A DNA stretch of 64,000 nucleotides from Hydrogenophaga crocea. GTDB taxonomy: Bacteria; Pseudomonadota; Gammaproteobacteria; Burkholderiales; Burkholderiaceae_C. The stretch lies in the NCBI RefSeq assembly GCF_011388215.1, contig NZ_CP049989.1, forward strand, positions 3,782,001 through 3,846,000. Direction: 5' to 3'. Below the pieces are notes generated by a model. It saw nothing but the letters and a program-made list of their open reading frames with translations, had not been told where the DNA came from and did not search any database. A program made the position numbers and the translations under genes. Each line of letters begins with the position of its first letter. Position 1 is the stretch's first letter. This document shows positions 25,896 to 36,165 of this stretch, piece after piece.

Positions 25896-27170
25896 TCAGA
25901 GCAGGGCGTCGGCCCAGATGTTCTGCGCCCACGAGCGCGCATAGCGGCCTTCGAGCGCGTTCGCCTGCGCCGACAGGCCGCCCGCGCCGGTCACCGGCGT
26001 CAGCGTCTTCTGCTCGGCGTTCCACTGGTGCACCGAGGCCACGTGCACCACGTCGTCCGCGCTCACGAAGCTGTAGCAGGTGTTGGCGATCACGGGCTCG
26101 GCATTCACCGGGCGGCCCTGGATCAGCGCCACCACCGCGTCGGCCGCGACCTTGCCGTGGTTGTTGGCCATGAAGCCCGACTTGGGCATGCCCGGCGCCG
26201 ACAGCGTGGCGTCGCCCAGCACGTGGATGCGCGGCGCCACGGTGGACTCGAAGGTCTGGAAGTTCACGCCGCACCAGGCGTTGTTGGCCGTGATCAGGCC
26301 CGCGGTCTGCGCGATGCGGCCGGCCTGCTGCGGCGGCACCACGTTGAGCACGCCCGCGCGCACCGTGTCGAACTGCAGCTCGATCGTGTTCGTGGCCGCG
26401 TCCACGCGCACCAGCTCGCTGTTGGGCCGGTACTCGATCAGGCCCGGGTAGCGTTCGTTCCAGGCCTTGAGGAACAGCGCCTTTTTCGAGGTGATGTCGG
26501 GGTTGGCGTCGAGCACCAGCACCTTGGCGCGCGGCTTGTGCCGCTGGAAGTAGCCCGCCACCAGCGAGGCGCGTTCGTAAGGCCCGGGCGGGCAGCGGTA
26601 GGGCGCCTTGGGGATGTGCAGCGCGTACACGCCGCCATCGGGCAGGGCCTCGAGCTGGCGGCGCAGCGCCACGGTTTGCGGGCCGGCCTTCCAGGCGTGC
26701 AGCACGCGCGCCTGCGCCTCGGCGCTCTGCAGGCCGGGCACCTGGTCGAAGCGGAAATCAACGCCCGGCGAGACGATGAGGCGGTCGTAGCGCAGCGTGT
26801 CGCCGCGCGCGAGCCGCACTTCCTGGCGCGCGGCGTCGATGGCCACGGCCTCGTCGCGCACCACGCGCACGCCGTGCTTTTTCTGCAGCGTGTCGTAGCC
26901 GGTGGTCAGGTTGCCGATCTGCTCGTGGCCGGCCAGCACCAGGTTGCTCAGCGGGCACGAGACGAAGGCCGCTTCGCGCTCGACCAGCACCACCTCGATC
27001 TCGGGCGCCCACAGGCGGATGTACTTGGCGGCGGTGGCGCCGCCGAAGCCGCCGCCGATCACGACCACGCGGGCCTTGGGTGGCGAGAGGGCGGCGCAGC
27101 CGGGCAGGGCCAGGGCGGCGCTGGCGCCGCCGAGGGCGAGCAGGGTTCTGCGGTTGAGGGTGGGGTTCAT
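25896..27170 (-). CDS. fccB: Flavocytochrome c sulfide dehydrogenase, flavin subunit
   Basis: A 424-residue exported flavoprotein. The twin-arginine signal is NRRTLLALGG. The first nucleotide motif is VVVIGGGFGGATAAKYIRLW. VEREAAFVSCPLSNLVLAG carries the first active Cys, and NNAWCGVNFQTFES lies near the second Cys region. It oxidises sulfide (or, as SoxF, a related sulfur compound) and passes electrons to its cytochrome partner. The cytochrome gene lies 19 bases upstream. The C-terminal Trp-rich tail (WAQNIWADAL) is typical of the family. Confidence 0.9.
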   Translation of the reverse strand: MNPTLNRRTLLALGGASAALALPGCAALSPPKARVVVIGGGFGGATAAKYIRLWAPEIEVVLVEREAAFVSCPLSNLVLAGHEQIGNLTTGYDTLQKKHGVRVVRDEAVAIDAARQEVRLARGDTLRYDRLIVSPGVDFRFDQVPGLQSAEAQARVLHAWKAGPQTVALRRQLEALPDGGVYALHIPKAPYRCPPGPYERASLVAGYFQRHKPRAKVLVLDANPDITSKKALFLKAWNERYPGLIEYRPNSELVRVDAATNTIELQFDTVRAGVLNVVPPQQAGRIAQTAGLITANNAWCGVNFQTFESTVAPRIHVLGDATLSAPGMPKSGFMANNHGKVAADAVVALIQGRPVNAEPVIANTCYSFVSADDVVHVASVHQWNAEQKTLTPVTGAGGLSAQANALEGRYARSWAQNIWADALL

Positions 27171-27189
27171 GGCTGGGTCCTCGGCGGGC

Positions 27190-27492
27190 TCATCGGGGCA
27201 GGCGCGCGAAGTGCGCGGCCAGGCGTTCGAGCTGCGCGTCGCTGTAGCCCTTGGCGTGCTGGTGCATCACGGTGGCGGGCAGCTGGTCGCGCTTGTAGGC
27301 CAGCAGCTTGGTGAGCAACACCTGCTTGTCCTGGCCGTTGATCGAGGGAATGGCGCCGCTGCTGCGGCCGTCGGTGCCATGGCAGGCCGCGCAGGACGCG
27401 GCCCAGGCGCGCGCCTGCAGGTCGGGGGTGGCGGGCTGGGCATGGGCCGCGCCGCACAGGGCGAGCGCGGCCAGGGCCAGGGGTCGGTTCAT
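27190..27492 (-). CDS. fccA: Single-haem cytochrome c, FccA/SoxE type
   Basis: A 100-residue periplasmic cytochrome with signal peptide (LALAALALCGAAHAQ) and one haem motif, CAACHG. GYSDAQLERLAAHFARL is the usual C-terminal class I helix. The single haem and the position before the flavin subunit suggest it is the electron acceptor of the sulfide dehydrogenase. It lies 38 bases after metQ on the same strand. Confidence 0.85.
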   Translation of the reverse strand: MNRPLALAALALCGAAHAQPATPDLQARAWAASCAACHGTDGRSSGAIPSINGQDKQVLLTKLLAYKRDQLPATVMHQHAKGYSDAQLERLAAHFARLPR

Positions 27493-27530
27493 CGGGGGCC
27501 TCCTTCGTCGGGGCGCTCGGGGGCGGGCGT

Positions 27531-28331
<801 letters not shown>

Positions 28332-28374
28332 GGGTCTTCCTTGAAATGGCGTGAAGGGAAAAGGGAAAGGCGCG

Positions 28375-29064
28375 TCAGCGGTGGTTGAGGCGGCGCACCA
28401 GCGCGTCGCCCGCGCTTTGCACCGCCTGCACGAACACGATGAGGATCAGCACCACGGCCAGCATCACCTCGGGCAGGAAGCGCTGGTAGCCGTAGCGGAT
28501 GCCGAGGTCGCCCAGGCCGCCGCCGCCGATGGCGCCGGCCATGGCGGAGTAGCCGGTGAGGCTCACCAGGGTGATGGTCAGGCCGGCCACGATGCCGGGC
28601 ACGGCCTCGGGCAGCAGCACCTTGAAGACGATCTGCGGCGTGGTGGCGCCCATGGCCTGGGCGGCCTCGATCAGGCCGGCGTCGACCTCGCGCAGCGAGG
28701 CCTCGACCAGGCGCGCGATGAAGGGCGCGGCCGCGATCGTCAGCGGCACCACGGCGGCCGCGGTGCCGATCGACGAGCCCGTGATCCAGCGCGTGAACGG
28801 GATGATCGCGACCAGCAGGATGATGAAGGGCGTGGAGCGCACCGCGTTCACCACGCCGCCCACGGCGCGGTTGAAGGCCAGGTTCTGCAGCACGCCGCCG
28901 TGGTCGGTGAGGCGCAGCAGCACGCCCAGCGGGATGCCGATGAACGCGCCCACCAGGCCCGAGAGGCCCACCATGACGGCGGTCTCGCCGAGCGAGGTGA
29001 GGAAGAGCTCGCGCAGCGGCGCGGGGAACCAGGTGTCGAGCCGGGTGAGCAGGGTCTCAAGCAT
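28375..29064 (-). CDS. metI: MetI-type methionine ABC permease
   Basis: A 229-residue permease with five or six helices. [21 protein letters not shown] at the N-terminus and the EAA loop [22 protein letters not shown] are typical of Met[26 protein letters not shown] is a signature. It overlaps metN by 8 bases and is followed by metQ after 43 bases. Confidence 0.92.
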   Translation of the reverse strand: MLETLLTRLDTWFPAPLRELFLTSLGETAVMVGLSGLVGAFIGIPLGVLLRLTDHGGVLQNLAFNRAVGGVVNAVRSTPFIILLVAIIPFTRWITGSSIGTAAAVVPLTIAAAPFIARLVEASLREVDAGLIEAAQAMGATTPQIVFKVLLPEAVPGIVAGLTITLVSLTGYSAMAGAIGGGGLGDLGIRYGYQRFLPEVMLAVVLILIVFVQAVQSAGDALVRRLNHR

Positions 29065-30100
29065 GGGCGATCTCCTGCACCTGCACGCCGGCGGCGCGCA
29101 GGTGGCCGATGGCGGCCTGCAGCTGGGCCTGCGCGCCGCGCGCGAGCACCGCGAGCGAGCCGAAGGGCAGGCCCTGCACCTCGTCGATCTGGCCGTGCAC
29201 GATGTTCAGGTCGAGCCCGAAGCGGCGCACCAGATCGGACAGCAGCGGGCGGTCGCCGTCGGCGCCGGCGAACACCAGGCGCAGCAGGCTCGCGCCGCCG
29301 TGGCCGCCGGTCGGGGCGAGCAGCGCGCGCACGCGCTCGAGCACGTGGGCCGGCAGTTCGCGCGGCACCACGTCGTCGAGCAGGCTGCGCGTCATCGGGT
29401 GCGCGGGCCGGCTGAACACCTGCAGCGTCTCGCCCTGCTCCACCACCTCGCCGGCCTCGAGCACGGCCACGCGGTGCGCCACCTGTTTGATGACCTGCAT
29501 CTGGTGCGTGATGAGCACCACGGTGAGCTGGAGCTCGCGGTTGATCTGCCGCAGCAGCGCCAGGATGGCGCGCGTGGTCTCGGGGTCGAGCGCCGAGGTG
29601 GCCTCGTCGGACAGCAGCACCTGCGGCCGGCTGGCGAGCGCGCGCGCGATGCCCACGCGCTGCTTCTGGCCGCCGCTGATCTGCGCCGGGTAGCGGTCGG
29701 CCAGGCCCGACAGGCCCACGAGCTCGAGCAAGGGGCCCACCCGCGCGCGGATCGCGGCGACGTCCAGGCCTTCGAGTTCGAGCGGCAGCGCCACGTTGCC
29801 GAACACGGTGCGCGAGCTCAGCAGGTTGAAGTGCTGGAACACCATGCCGATGCCGCGCCGCGCCTCGCGCAGGCCGCGGGCGTCGAGCGCGGTGAGTTCG
29901 CGCCCGGCCACCGTGACGCGGCCCTGCGTGGGCCGGTTGAGCAGGTTGATGGTGCGCACCAGCGAGCTCTTGCCCGCGCCGCTGCGGCCGATGACGCCGA
30001 AGACCTCGCCGCGCGCCACCTGCAGGTCGATGCCGCGCAGCGCGTGCACCGGGCCCTGCGGGCCGCGGTAGGTCTGGTGGATGCCCTCGAGTTCGATCAT
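29057..30100 (-). CDS. metN: MetN-type methionine ABC ATPase
   Basis: A 347-residue ATPase. Walker A is GRSGAGKSS, the Q-loop [12 protein letters not shown], the signature [15 protein letters not shown] and Walker [17 protein letters not shown]. The C-terminal 90 residues form the NIL ligand-regulatory domain ([20 protein letters not shown]), which gives feedback inhibition. The start shares one base with the stop of the TOBE gene. In this setting it may import methionine, or another sulfur compound handled by the same family. Confidence 0.92.
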   Translation of the reverse strand: MIELEGIHQTYRGPQGPVHALRGIDLQVARGEVFGVIGRSGAGKSSLVRTINLLNRPTQGRVTVAGRELTALDARGLREARRGIGMVFQHFNLLSSRTVFGNVALPLELEGLDVAAIRARVGPLLELVGLSGLADRYPAQISGGQKQRVGIARALASRPQVLLSDEATSALDPETTRAILALLRQINRELQLTVVLITHQMQVIKQVAHRVAVLEAGEVVEQGETLQVFSRPAHPMTRSLLDDVVPRELPAHVLERVRALLAPTGGHGGASLLRLVFAGADGDRPLLSDLVRRFGLDLNIVHGQIDEVQGLPFGSLAVLARGAQAQLQAAIGHLRAAGVQVQEIAHA

Positions 30101-30315
30101 CAGAGCTTGGCGATCGAGACTTCGGTGGACTTCACCAGGGCGACCACCTCGGAGCCGACCTGCAGGCCCAGGTCTTTCACCGAGCGGGTGGTGATGACCG
30201 AGGTGACGATGCCCCAGGGCGTCTCGACGTCGACCTCGGACACGACGTCGCCGAAGATGATTTCGCGCACCTTGCCTTTGAACTGGTTGCGCACGTTGAT
30301 GGCTTGAATGGACAT
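30100..30315 (-). CDS. Single TOBE-domain molbindin-like protein
   Basis: A 71-residue protein that is one TOBE (molbindin) domain: [20 protein letters not shown] then [19 protein letters not shown] and [14 protein letters not shown]. Molbindins hexamerise and bind molybdate, tungstate or sulfate-like oxyanions. CAGGAGA seven bases before the ATG supports the start. It sits between ssuB and metN with a one-base overlap to metN, an unusual site for a molbindin. It may buffer an oxyanion or sense one for the sulfur system. Confidence 0.85.
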   Translation of the reverse strand: MSIQAINVRNQFKGKVREIIFGDVVSEVDVETPWGIVTSVITTRSVKDLGLQVGSEVVALVKSTEVSIAKL

Positions 30316-30350
30316 GGGAATCTCCTGAAAGGGGGGGATGAAGAAAGGGA

Positions 30351-31160
30351 TCAGATGGCCCAGCGCAGCGCGTGCGCCGGCGTGGGCAGCCACCGCGGCT
30401 CGTTCGAGGGCGGCGCGGCATCGGGTTGTTGCAGGACACGGTCGAGGATGCGTTTCTCGATCGCGGCGAAGGCCGCGTCGCCGCGCGAGCGCGGGCGCGC
30501 CAGCGGCACGCGCTCGTCGAGCGCGATCGCGCCGTCCTCGATCAGGATCACGCGGTCGGCCAGGGCCACGGCCTCCTGCACGTCGTGCGTGACCAGCAGC
30601 GCGGTGAAGCCGTGGCGTTTCCACAGCCCTTCGATGAGTTCGTGCATCTCGATGCGCGTGAGCGCGTCGAGCGCGCCCAGCGGTTCGTCGAGCAGCAGCA
30701 GGCGCGGCCGGTGCACCAGCGCGCGCGCGAGCGACACGCGCTGGCGCTGGCCGCCCGAGAGCCGGGCCGGCCAGTCGGCGAGCCGGTCGCCCAGGCCGAC
30801 CTGGGCCAGCACGGCCTCGGCGTCTGGCTGGCGCTCGGGCGGCAGGCCCAGGGCCACGTTGTCGCGCACGCGTTTCCAGGGCAGCAGGCGCGCGTCCTGG
30901 AACATGATGCGGGTGTCCTCGCGCAGGCCCTGCACGGGCTGGTCGTCCACGCGCAGCTCGCCCGCGCTGGGGGTTTCCAGGCCCGCGACCAGGCGCAGCA
31001 GCGTGCTCTTGCCGCAGCCGCTGCGGCCCACGATGGCCACGAACTCGCCGGGCTCGATCACCAGGTGGTTGTCGCGCAGCACCTCGCGCGGGCCGAAGCG
31101 CTTGGAGAGACCGCGCAGTTCCAGGCGCAGGCCGCCCGCTGTCAGGTCCGGGTTCGCCAT
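30351..31160 (-). CDS. ssuB: Alkanesulfonate ABC transporter ATPase
   Basis: A 269-residue ATPase. Walker A is GRSGCGKST, the Q-loop [12 protein letters not shown], the signature [15 protein letters not shown] and Walker [41 protein letters not shown] includes the switch His. The length and C-terminal tail fit SsuB. It follows ssuA by 4 bases, and together with ssuC forms the alkanesulfonate importer. Confidence 0.93.
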   Translation of the reverse strand: MANPDLTAGGLRLELRGLSKRFGPREVLRDNHLVIEPGEFVAIVGRSGCGKSTLLRLVAGLETPSAGELRVDDQPVQGLREDTRIMFQDARLLPWKRVRDNVALGLPPERQPDAEAVLAQVGLGDRLADWPARLSGGQRQRVSLARALVHRPRLLLLDEPLGALDALTRIEMHELIEGLWKRHGFTALLVTHDVQEAVALADRVILIEDGAIALDERVPLARPRSRGDAAFAAIEKRILDRVLQQPDAAPPSNEPRWLPTPAHALRWAI

Positions 31161-31164
31161 CGCC

Positions 31165-32127
31165 TCAGCCCTGCGGTTGGAACAGGCCGATGTCGAGCGC
31201 GTCCACGCGCCGCGGCAGCAGCTTCTCGGCGAAGAAGGCGTCGGCGATCTTCTGCTGCTCGGCGATGTTCTGCGGCGTGGCCGCGCGCACCGCGTAGCTG
31301 CGGCGCGCATTGGCGCGCTCGACGATGGCCGGGTCCAGGCCCCAGAAGGGCGCGAGCAGGGCCGCGGCCTCCTTGGGCTGGGCCTTGACCCAGCGGCCGG
31401 TTTTTTCGAGCTCGGCGTAAATCACGTTGAGCACGTCGGGACGCGCCTGCGCGAAGCGCGTGCTCGCGAGGTAGTAGCGCGTGTACGAGGCCAGGCCGGT
31501 GCCGTCGGCGAGCACGCGCGCGTTGGCCTGGACCTGCGCGGCCGACAGGAACGGGTCCCACACCACCCAGGCGTCGATCGCGCCGCGCTCGAAGGCGGCG
31601 CGGCCGTCGGCCGGCGTGAGGTAGGCCGGCGTGATGTCGGCGAACGACAGGCCGGCTTTTTCGAGCGCGGCGATCAGCAGGTAGTGCGCGCCCGCGGCCT
31701 TGGCGAAGCCCACGCGCTTGCCCTTGAGCTCGGCCACGGTCTTGAGCGGCGAGTCGCTGCGCACCAGGATGGCCTGGGCGGTGGGCGAAGGCGCTTCCTG
31801 GGCCACGAAGCTGAGCCTGGCGCCCGCGGCCTGCGCGAACACCGGCACGGTGTCGGCGACGTCGGCGCTGAAGTCGAGGTTGTCGAGGTTGAGCGCTTCG
31901 AGCAGCGGCAGGCCGCTGGTGAACTCGTGCCAGCTCAGCGACACGCCCAGCGGCGCCAGCCGCTGCTCGAGCGTGCCCTGCAGCCGCAGCACCGCGATCA
32001 GCGTGGACGATTTCTGGTAGCCGATGCGCACGGTGCGCGGGGCGCTGCCCTGCGCGAACGCCAGGCCGCCGGCGAGGGCCGCGAGCGCACCGAGCGCGCC
32101 GCGGCGGGGAAGGGAGGGGAGGGACAT
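31165..32127 (-). CDS. ssuA: Aliphatic sulfonate-binding protein (second ssuA of the unit)
   Basis: A 320-residue periplasmic binding protein with a signal ([17 protein letters not shown]). [20 protein letters not shown] and FDSADV-like [16 protein letters not shown] are SsuA features. [14 protein letters not shown] is shared with the other ssuA product at 34229. It lies between ssuC and ssuB. The 125-base gap to ssuC holds a GC-rich hairpin repeat. Confidence 0.9.
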   Translation of the reverse strand: MSLPSLPRRGALGALAALAGGLAFAQGSAPRTVRIGYQKSSTLIAVLRLQGTLEQRLAPLGVSLSWHEFTSGLPLLEALNLDNLDFSADVADTVPVFAQAAGARLSFVAQEAPSPTAQAILVRSDSPLKTVAELKGKRVGFAKAAGAHYLLIAALEKAGLSFADITPAYLTPADGRAAFERGAIDAWVVWDPFLSAAQVQANARVLADGTGLASYTRYYLASTRFAQARPDVLNVIYAELEKTGRWVKAQPKEAAALLAPFWGLDPAIVERANARRSYAVRAATPQNIAEQQKIADAFFAEKLLPRRVDALDIGLFQPQG

Positions 32128-32179
32128 GGTGAGCTTGTCAGAAGAAACGTTGGAGAAAAGGGCGTGGTTCGAGGGGCCG

Positions 32180-32255
32180 CGCGGATCCGGCTTCGCCGGT
32201 CCCAGCGGCCGCCCCCCTGGGGGGGTGACGCCGAAGGCGGCGCAGGGGGGCTTCA
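32180..32255 (-). repeat. GC-rich intergenic repeat, variant at the ssuC stop
   Basis: It begins in the TGA stop of ssuC and contains GCCCCCCTGCGCCGCC, a central CCCCCCAGGGGGG-type hairpin and GGACCGGCGAAGCCGGATCC. The architecture matches the elements at 14491 and 56449 with different bases. Inside the operon it may control relative mRNA levels of ssuC and ssuA. Confidence 0.6.
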
Positions 32256-33035
32256 CGCTTGGTAGCCGGGGTGCCAGCGCAGCCACGCGCGTTCGAGCGT
32301 GCGGGCGAACACGTCGGCGAGCTTGCCGAGCGCGGCGTAGAGCAGGATGCCCACGAGCACGATGTCGGTCTGCAGGAACTCGCGCGCGTTCATCGTGAGG
32401 TAGCCGATGCCCGACTGCGCCGAGATGGTCTCGGCCACGATCAGGATCACCCACATCAGGCCGAGCGAGAACCGCAGGCCCACCAGGATGGACGAGAGCG
32501 CGCCCGGCAGGATCACCTGCCAGTACAGGCCCCAGCGCGACAGGCCGTAGGTGCGGCCCATCTCGATCAGGCCCGGGTCGACGTTGCGGATGCCGTGGTA
32601 GGTGTTGAGGTAGATCGGGAAGAACACCGCGACCGCGATCAGGAACAGCTTGGCCGCCTCGTCGATGCCGAACCACAGGATCACCAGCGGGATCATGGCC
32701 AGCGCGGGGATGTTGCGCACCATCTGCACCGTGGAGTCGAGCAGGGTCTCGAAGAAGCGCACCGAGCCCGTGAGCAGGCCCAGCAGCAGGCCCAGGCCGC
32801 CGCCGATGGCCAGGCCCGCGAGCGCGCGGCCCGCGCTGACCTTCACGTGCTTCCAGAGCTCGCCCGATTCGGCCAGCGCCCAGAAGGCGCGCAGCACATC
32901 CCAGGGCGCGGGCAGCACGCGCGTGGACAGCCAGCCCTGCAGCGAGGACAGCTGCCACAGCGCGATCAGCGCCAGCGGCACCGCCCAGGGCAGCAGCCGC
33001 TGCGCGGCGTTCGATGAAGCGAGTCGCACGCTCAT
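32253..33035 (-). CDS. ssuC: Alkanesulfonate ABC permease
   Basis: A 260-residue permease with six helices. VQMVRNIPALAMIPLVILWFG and the coupling loop MGRTYGLSRWGLYWQVILPGAL are typical of SsuC. I choose the ATG at 33035, preceded by GGTGGAG; a GTG nine bases upstream is possible. The ssuD stop is 12 bases upstream. Confidence 0.93.
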   Translation of the reverse strand: MSVRLASSNAAQRLLPWAVPLALIALWQLSSLQGWLSTRVLPAPWDVLRAFWALAESGELWKHVKVSAGRALAGLAIGGGLGLLLGLLTGSVRFFETLLDSTVQMVRNIPALAMIPLVILWFGIDEAAKLFLIAVAVFFPIYLNTYHGIRNVDPGLIEMGRTYGLSRWGLYWQVILPGALSSILVGLRFSLGLMWVILIVAETISAQSGIGYLTMNAREFLQTDIVLVGILLYAALGKLADVFARTLERAWLRWHPGYQA

Positions 33036-33047
33036 GGACTCCACCGC

Positions 33048-34217
33048 TCAGCTCTGCGCCGCGCGCGGCACGTACACATTGGCCACGGTCTCGCCGAAGG
33101 GGCCGTTGAGCACCTGGCCGGGCAGCTTCTCCTGCAGCGCGCGCGGCAGCAGCGGGAACACCAGCTCGGCGAAGCGGTAGGCCTCTTCGAGGTGCGGGTA
33201 GCCCGAGAAGATGAAGTTCTCCAGCCCGAGCGCGGCGTATTCCTGGATGCGCTCGGCCACCTGCTGCGGGTTGCCCACCAGCGCGGTGCCGGCCCCACCA
33301 CGCACCAGGCCCACGCCGGCCCAGAGGTTGGGGCTGATCTCGAGGTCGGCGCGCGAGCGCTTGGCGCCGCCCGCGTGCAGCGCGGCCATGCGGCGCTGGC
33401 CTTCGGAGTCCATCTTCGCGAACGCGGCCTGCGCGCGCGCCACCACCTCGTCGTCGAGCCGGCTGATCAGGCGCTCGGCGTCGGCCCAGGCCTCTTCTTC
33501 GGTCTCGCGCACGATCACGTGCAGCCGGATGCCGAACTTCACCGTGCGGCCGTGCTTCGCCGCGCGGGCCTTCACGTCGGCCACCTTCTTCGCGACCTCG
33601 GCCGGCGGCTCGCCCCAGGTGAGGTAGGTCTCGACCTGCTCGGCCGCGAGCTCGTGCGCGGCCTCGGACGAACCCCCGAAGTACACCGGCGGGTGCGGCC
33701 GCTGCACCGGCGGGAACAGCAGCTTCGCGCCCTTGACCTGCAGGTGCTCGCCCTCGTAATCGAAGGCCTCGCCGCGGTGGCTGCGCGCGAGGATCTCGCG
33801 CCAGATGCGGATGAACTCGGCCGACTGTTCGTAGCGCTGCTCGTGGTCGAGGAACACGCCGTCGCCTTCGAGCTCGGCGCGGTCGCCGCCGGTGACGAGG
33901 TTGATCAGCAGCCGGCCGTTTGAGAGGCGGTCGAAGCTCGCGGCCATGCGCGCGGCGAGCGCGGGCTGGTGCAGGCCGGGGCGCACGGCCACCAGGAACT
34001 TCAGGCGCTGCGTCACGGGCAGCAGGCTCGCGGCGACCACCCAGGGGTCTTCGCACGAGCGGCCGGTGGGGATCAGCACGCCTTCGTAGCCGAGGTTGTC
34101 GGCGGCCTGGGCGACCTGCTTGAGGTAGCCGTGGTCGAGCGCGCGCGCGCCCTCGGCCGTGCCGAGGTAGCGGCTGTCGCCGTGCGTGGGGATGAACCAG
34201 AAAAGTTTCAAGGACAT
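33048..34217 (-). CDS. ssuD: FMNH2-dependent alkanesulfonate monooxygenase
   Basis: A 389-residue luciferase-like monooxygenase that cleaves C1-substituted alkanesulfonates to sulfite and an aldehyde, using FMNH2 from Ssu[41 protein letters not shown] [19 protein letters not shown] and [17 protein letters not shown] are SsuD signatures. [25 protein letters not shown] follows. The length matches the E. coli enzyme. It lies between ssuA and ssuC; its reductase partner gene is 1.3 kb upstream in the same unit. Confidence 0.95.
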   Translation of the reverse strand: MSLKLFWFIPTHGDSRYLGTAEGARALDHGYLKQVAQAADNLGYEGVLIPTGRSCEDPWVVAASLLPVTQRLKFLVAVRPGLHQPALAARMAASFDRLSNGRLLINLVTGGDRAELEGDGVFLDHEQRYEQSAEFIRIWREILARSHRGEAFDYEGEHLQVKGAKLLFPPVQRPHPPVYFGGSSEAAHELAAEQVETYLTWGEPPAEVAKKVADVKARAAKHGRTVKFGIRLHVIVRETEEEAWADAERLISRLDDEVVARAQAAFAKMDSEGQRRMAALHAGGAKRSRADLEISPNLWAGVGLVRGGAGTALVGNPQQVAERIQEYAALGLENFIFSGYPHLEEAYRFAELVFPLLPRALQEKLPGQVLNGPFGETVANVYVPRAAQS

Positions 34218-34228
34218 GGCGGGTGCTC

Positions 34229-35182
34229 TCAGACGGCGGCTTCCAGCACGTTGATGCGCTTGGGGATGAGCTTGAGGTTGAAGAAGGTGTCGGCGATGGC
34301 CTGCTGCTCCTGCAGCACGGCGCGCGTGATGGGGCCGGTGCCGTACTGCGCGCGGCCCACCGAGCGATCGACCGCGGGCCGCGGCAGGCCCCAGAGCGGC
34401 GCGAACTCGGCGGCCAGCGCGTCGCGGTTCGCGCTGCCCCACTGGTCGATCTGGTTGATCTCTTCGATCAAGGCCTTGATCACGTCGGCGTTCTTCGCGG
34501 CGTAGTCGAGCGAGGAGAAGAAGTAGCCGCGGTTGTTCACCACACCCGTGGCGTCGGCCAGGATGCGGCCGTTCAGGCCCACCTCGGCGGCGGCCAGGAA
34601 GGGGTCCCAGATCACCCAGGCGTCGACGGCGCCGCGCTCGAAGGCGGCACGCGCGTCGGCCGGGGGCAGGAAGACCGACTGCACGTCCTCGTACTTCAGG
34701 CCGTGCTTCTCGAGCAGCTTCACGAGGAAGTAGTGCACGTTGCTGCCCTTGTTGTAGGCCACGCGTTTGCCCTTGAGGTCGGCCACGGTCTTGATGGGCG
34801 AGTCCTTGGGCAGCAGCACGGCCTCGGCCGCGGGGCGCGGCACGGTGGCGGCCACGTAGGCCAGCGGCGCGCCGGCGGCCTGCGCGAAGATGGGCGGGGC
34901 CTCGCCCACGTCGCCGAAGTCGATCGAGCCGACGTTGAGGGCTTCGAGCTGCACCGGGCCGGCGGTGAACTCGGTCCAGCTGAGCTTCACGCCCAGCGGC
35001 GCCAGGCGGCGTTCGAGCGTGCCGCGGCCCTTGAGCAGGCTCAGCAGGCCTTTCTGGTGGCCCACGCGCAGCACGCGCGGGGCGCTGGCGGGCGACTGGG
35101 CGAAGGCCGGCAGCGCGGTGGTGGCGGCGGCGGCCGCGCCGGTGAGCACGAAGCGGCGGCGGTTGGGTTGGAAGAGGGTCAT
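34229..35182 (-). CDS. ssuA: Aliphatic sulfonate-binding protein (first ssuA of the unit)
   Basis: A 317-residue binding protein with a twin-Arg-containing leader ([23 protein letters not shown]). [40 protein letters not shown] and [16 protein letters not shown] place it in the SsuA family. It lies 11 bases before ssuD. A second ssuA is at 31165 behind ssuC. The two probably feed one permease with different sulfonates. Confidence 0.93.
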   Translation of the reverse strand: MTLFQPNRRRFVLTGAAAAATTALPAFAQSPASAPRVLRVGHQKGLLSLLKGRGTLERRLAPLGVKLSWTEFTAGPVQLEALNVGSIDFGDVGEAPPIFAQAAGAPLAYVAATVPRPAAEAVLLPKDSPIKTVADLKGKRVAYNKGSNVHYFLVKLLEKHGLKYEDVQSVFLPPADARAAFERGAVDAWVIWDPFLAAAEVGLNGRILADATGVVNNRGYFFSSLDYAAKNADVIKALIEEINQIDQWGSANRDALAAEFAPLWGLPRPAVDRSVGRAQYGTGPITRAVLQEQQAIADTFFNLKLIPKRINVLEAAV

Positions 35183-35220
35183 GGCGAGGCTCCTGGTTCG
35201 AGGAAGGGCGTGAAGCGGGT

Positions 35221-35415
35221 TCAGGGCGTGGGCACGGGCAGCAGCAGCAGCGCGAGGCCGAAGGCCCCGATGACCGCGGCGAGCGCGGCCCAGGCCCAGC
35301 GCGTGAAACGCGCGCTCAGCGGCGCGGGCGCCTCGGCTGCGGCCGGGGTGGCGTGGTCGTGCGTGGGCCAGGGGCCGGCTTCGGCCTGGGCCAGGTGATC
35401 GAGCAGTTGGCTCAT
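35221..35415 (-). CDS. Small single-helix membrane protein in the ssu unit
   Basis: A 64-residue protein that I do not recognise. The first 38 residues are polar ([16 protein letters not shown], then His/Pro/Ala-rich). They are followed by one membrane helix, [20 protein letters not shown], and a short tail. AAAGGA lies before the ATG at 35415; a further start at 35454 lacks such a site. It lies 126 bases after ssuE and 38 bases before ssuA on the same strand. It could be a small partner of the sulfonate transporter or reductase. Confidence 0.6.
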   Translation of the reverse strand: MSQLLDHLAQAEAGPWPTHDHATPAAAEAPAPLSARFTRWAWAALAAVIGAFGLALLLLPVPTP

Positions 35416-35541
35416 GGGCGGTCCTTTCGGAGGGGCGCAGGCGCGAGCGGGCAACGGCCGTCCCGGCCACCCGCGCGGTGGCTGAAAACAAAGGGGGGAG
35501 GGGATCGGTGAAGACGCGGCGCGGCGGGCGTGCCGCGGGCG

Positions 35542-36126
35542 TCAGACGCTACATCGCACCTGCGCGAAGGGCACCGGTGCGAAGGCGCCCGAGGGCGGCA
35601 TTCGCAGGCCGTCCTGCAGCAGGTGGTGCACGGCCTCGTCGAGGCGCTGGTCGAGCTCGGGCGTGCTGCCGTAGTCGCCGTTGTCGCCCTTGGGCAGTTG
35701 GGCGTCGCTGGCGTAGACGCCGGGCAGGATGTGGCGCGCGCCCAGCGACTGCAGCACGGGGCGCAGCGCGTAGTCGAGCGCGAGCATGTGGTGCGGGCTG
35801 CCGCCGGTGGCCAGCGGCAGCACCGCCTTGCCCTTGAGCCCGCTTTGCGGCAACAGGTCGAGGAAGACCTTGAGCACGCCGCTGTAGGCGGCCTTGTAGA
35901 CCGGCGTGGCCACCACCACGGCGCGCGCCGATTCGACCTGCGCCAGCGCGTGCTGCACCGACTTGTGCGTGGTGTCGGCCAGCAACAGCGCCTGCGGCGA
36001 GAGGTCGCGGATGCGCAGCCGGTCGATCAGCGCCTGGCGCAGGCCCAGGCGCTGCGCCACGGCGTCGAGCAGGGCGGCGGAGCGAGAGTGCTCGGACGGG
36101 CTGCCGGCGATGAGGAGGACGGACAC
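35542..36126 (-). CDS. ssuE: NAD(P)H-dependent FMN reductase
   Basis: A 194-residue flavodoxin-like reductase that supplies FMNH2 to SsuD. ILIAGSPSEHSRSAALL-type VLLIAGSPSEHSRSAALL is the phosphate-binding loop, VVVATPVYKAAYSGVLKVFLDLLP the central motif, and GGSPHHMLALDYALRPVL the C-terminal signature of the SsuE/MsuE group. It lies 39 bases behind sbp2 on the same strand, so it probably shares that promoter. Confidence 0.92.
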   Translation of the reverse strand: MSVLLIAGSPSEHSRSAALLDAVAQRLGLRQALIDRLRIRDLSPQALLLADTTHKSVQHALAQVESARAVVVATPVYKAAYSGVLKVFLDLLPQSGLKGKAVLPLATGGSPHHMLALDYALRPVLQSLGARHILPGVYASDAQLPKGDNGDYGSTPELDQRLDEAVHHLLQDGLRMPPSGAFAPVPFAQVRCSV

Positions 36127-36165
36127 GGTGAGGCTTCCCTGGGGTGTGTGACAGCGCGGGGCTTC

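Noticed and set aside
35466..35482. Hairpin GCCACC-CGCGC-GGTGGC as a terminator after ssuE
   Set aside because: For minus-strand transcripts the T-rich part is on the wrong side; no T tract follows the stem.
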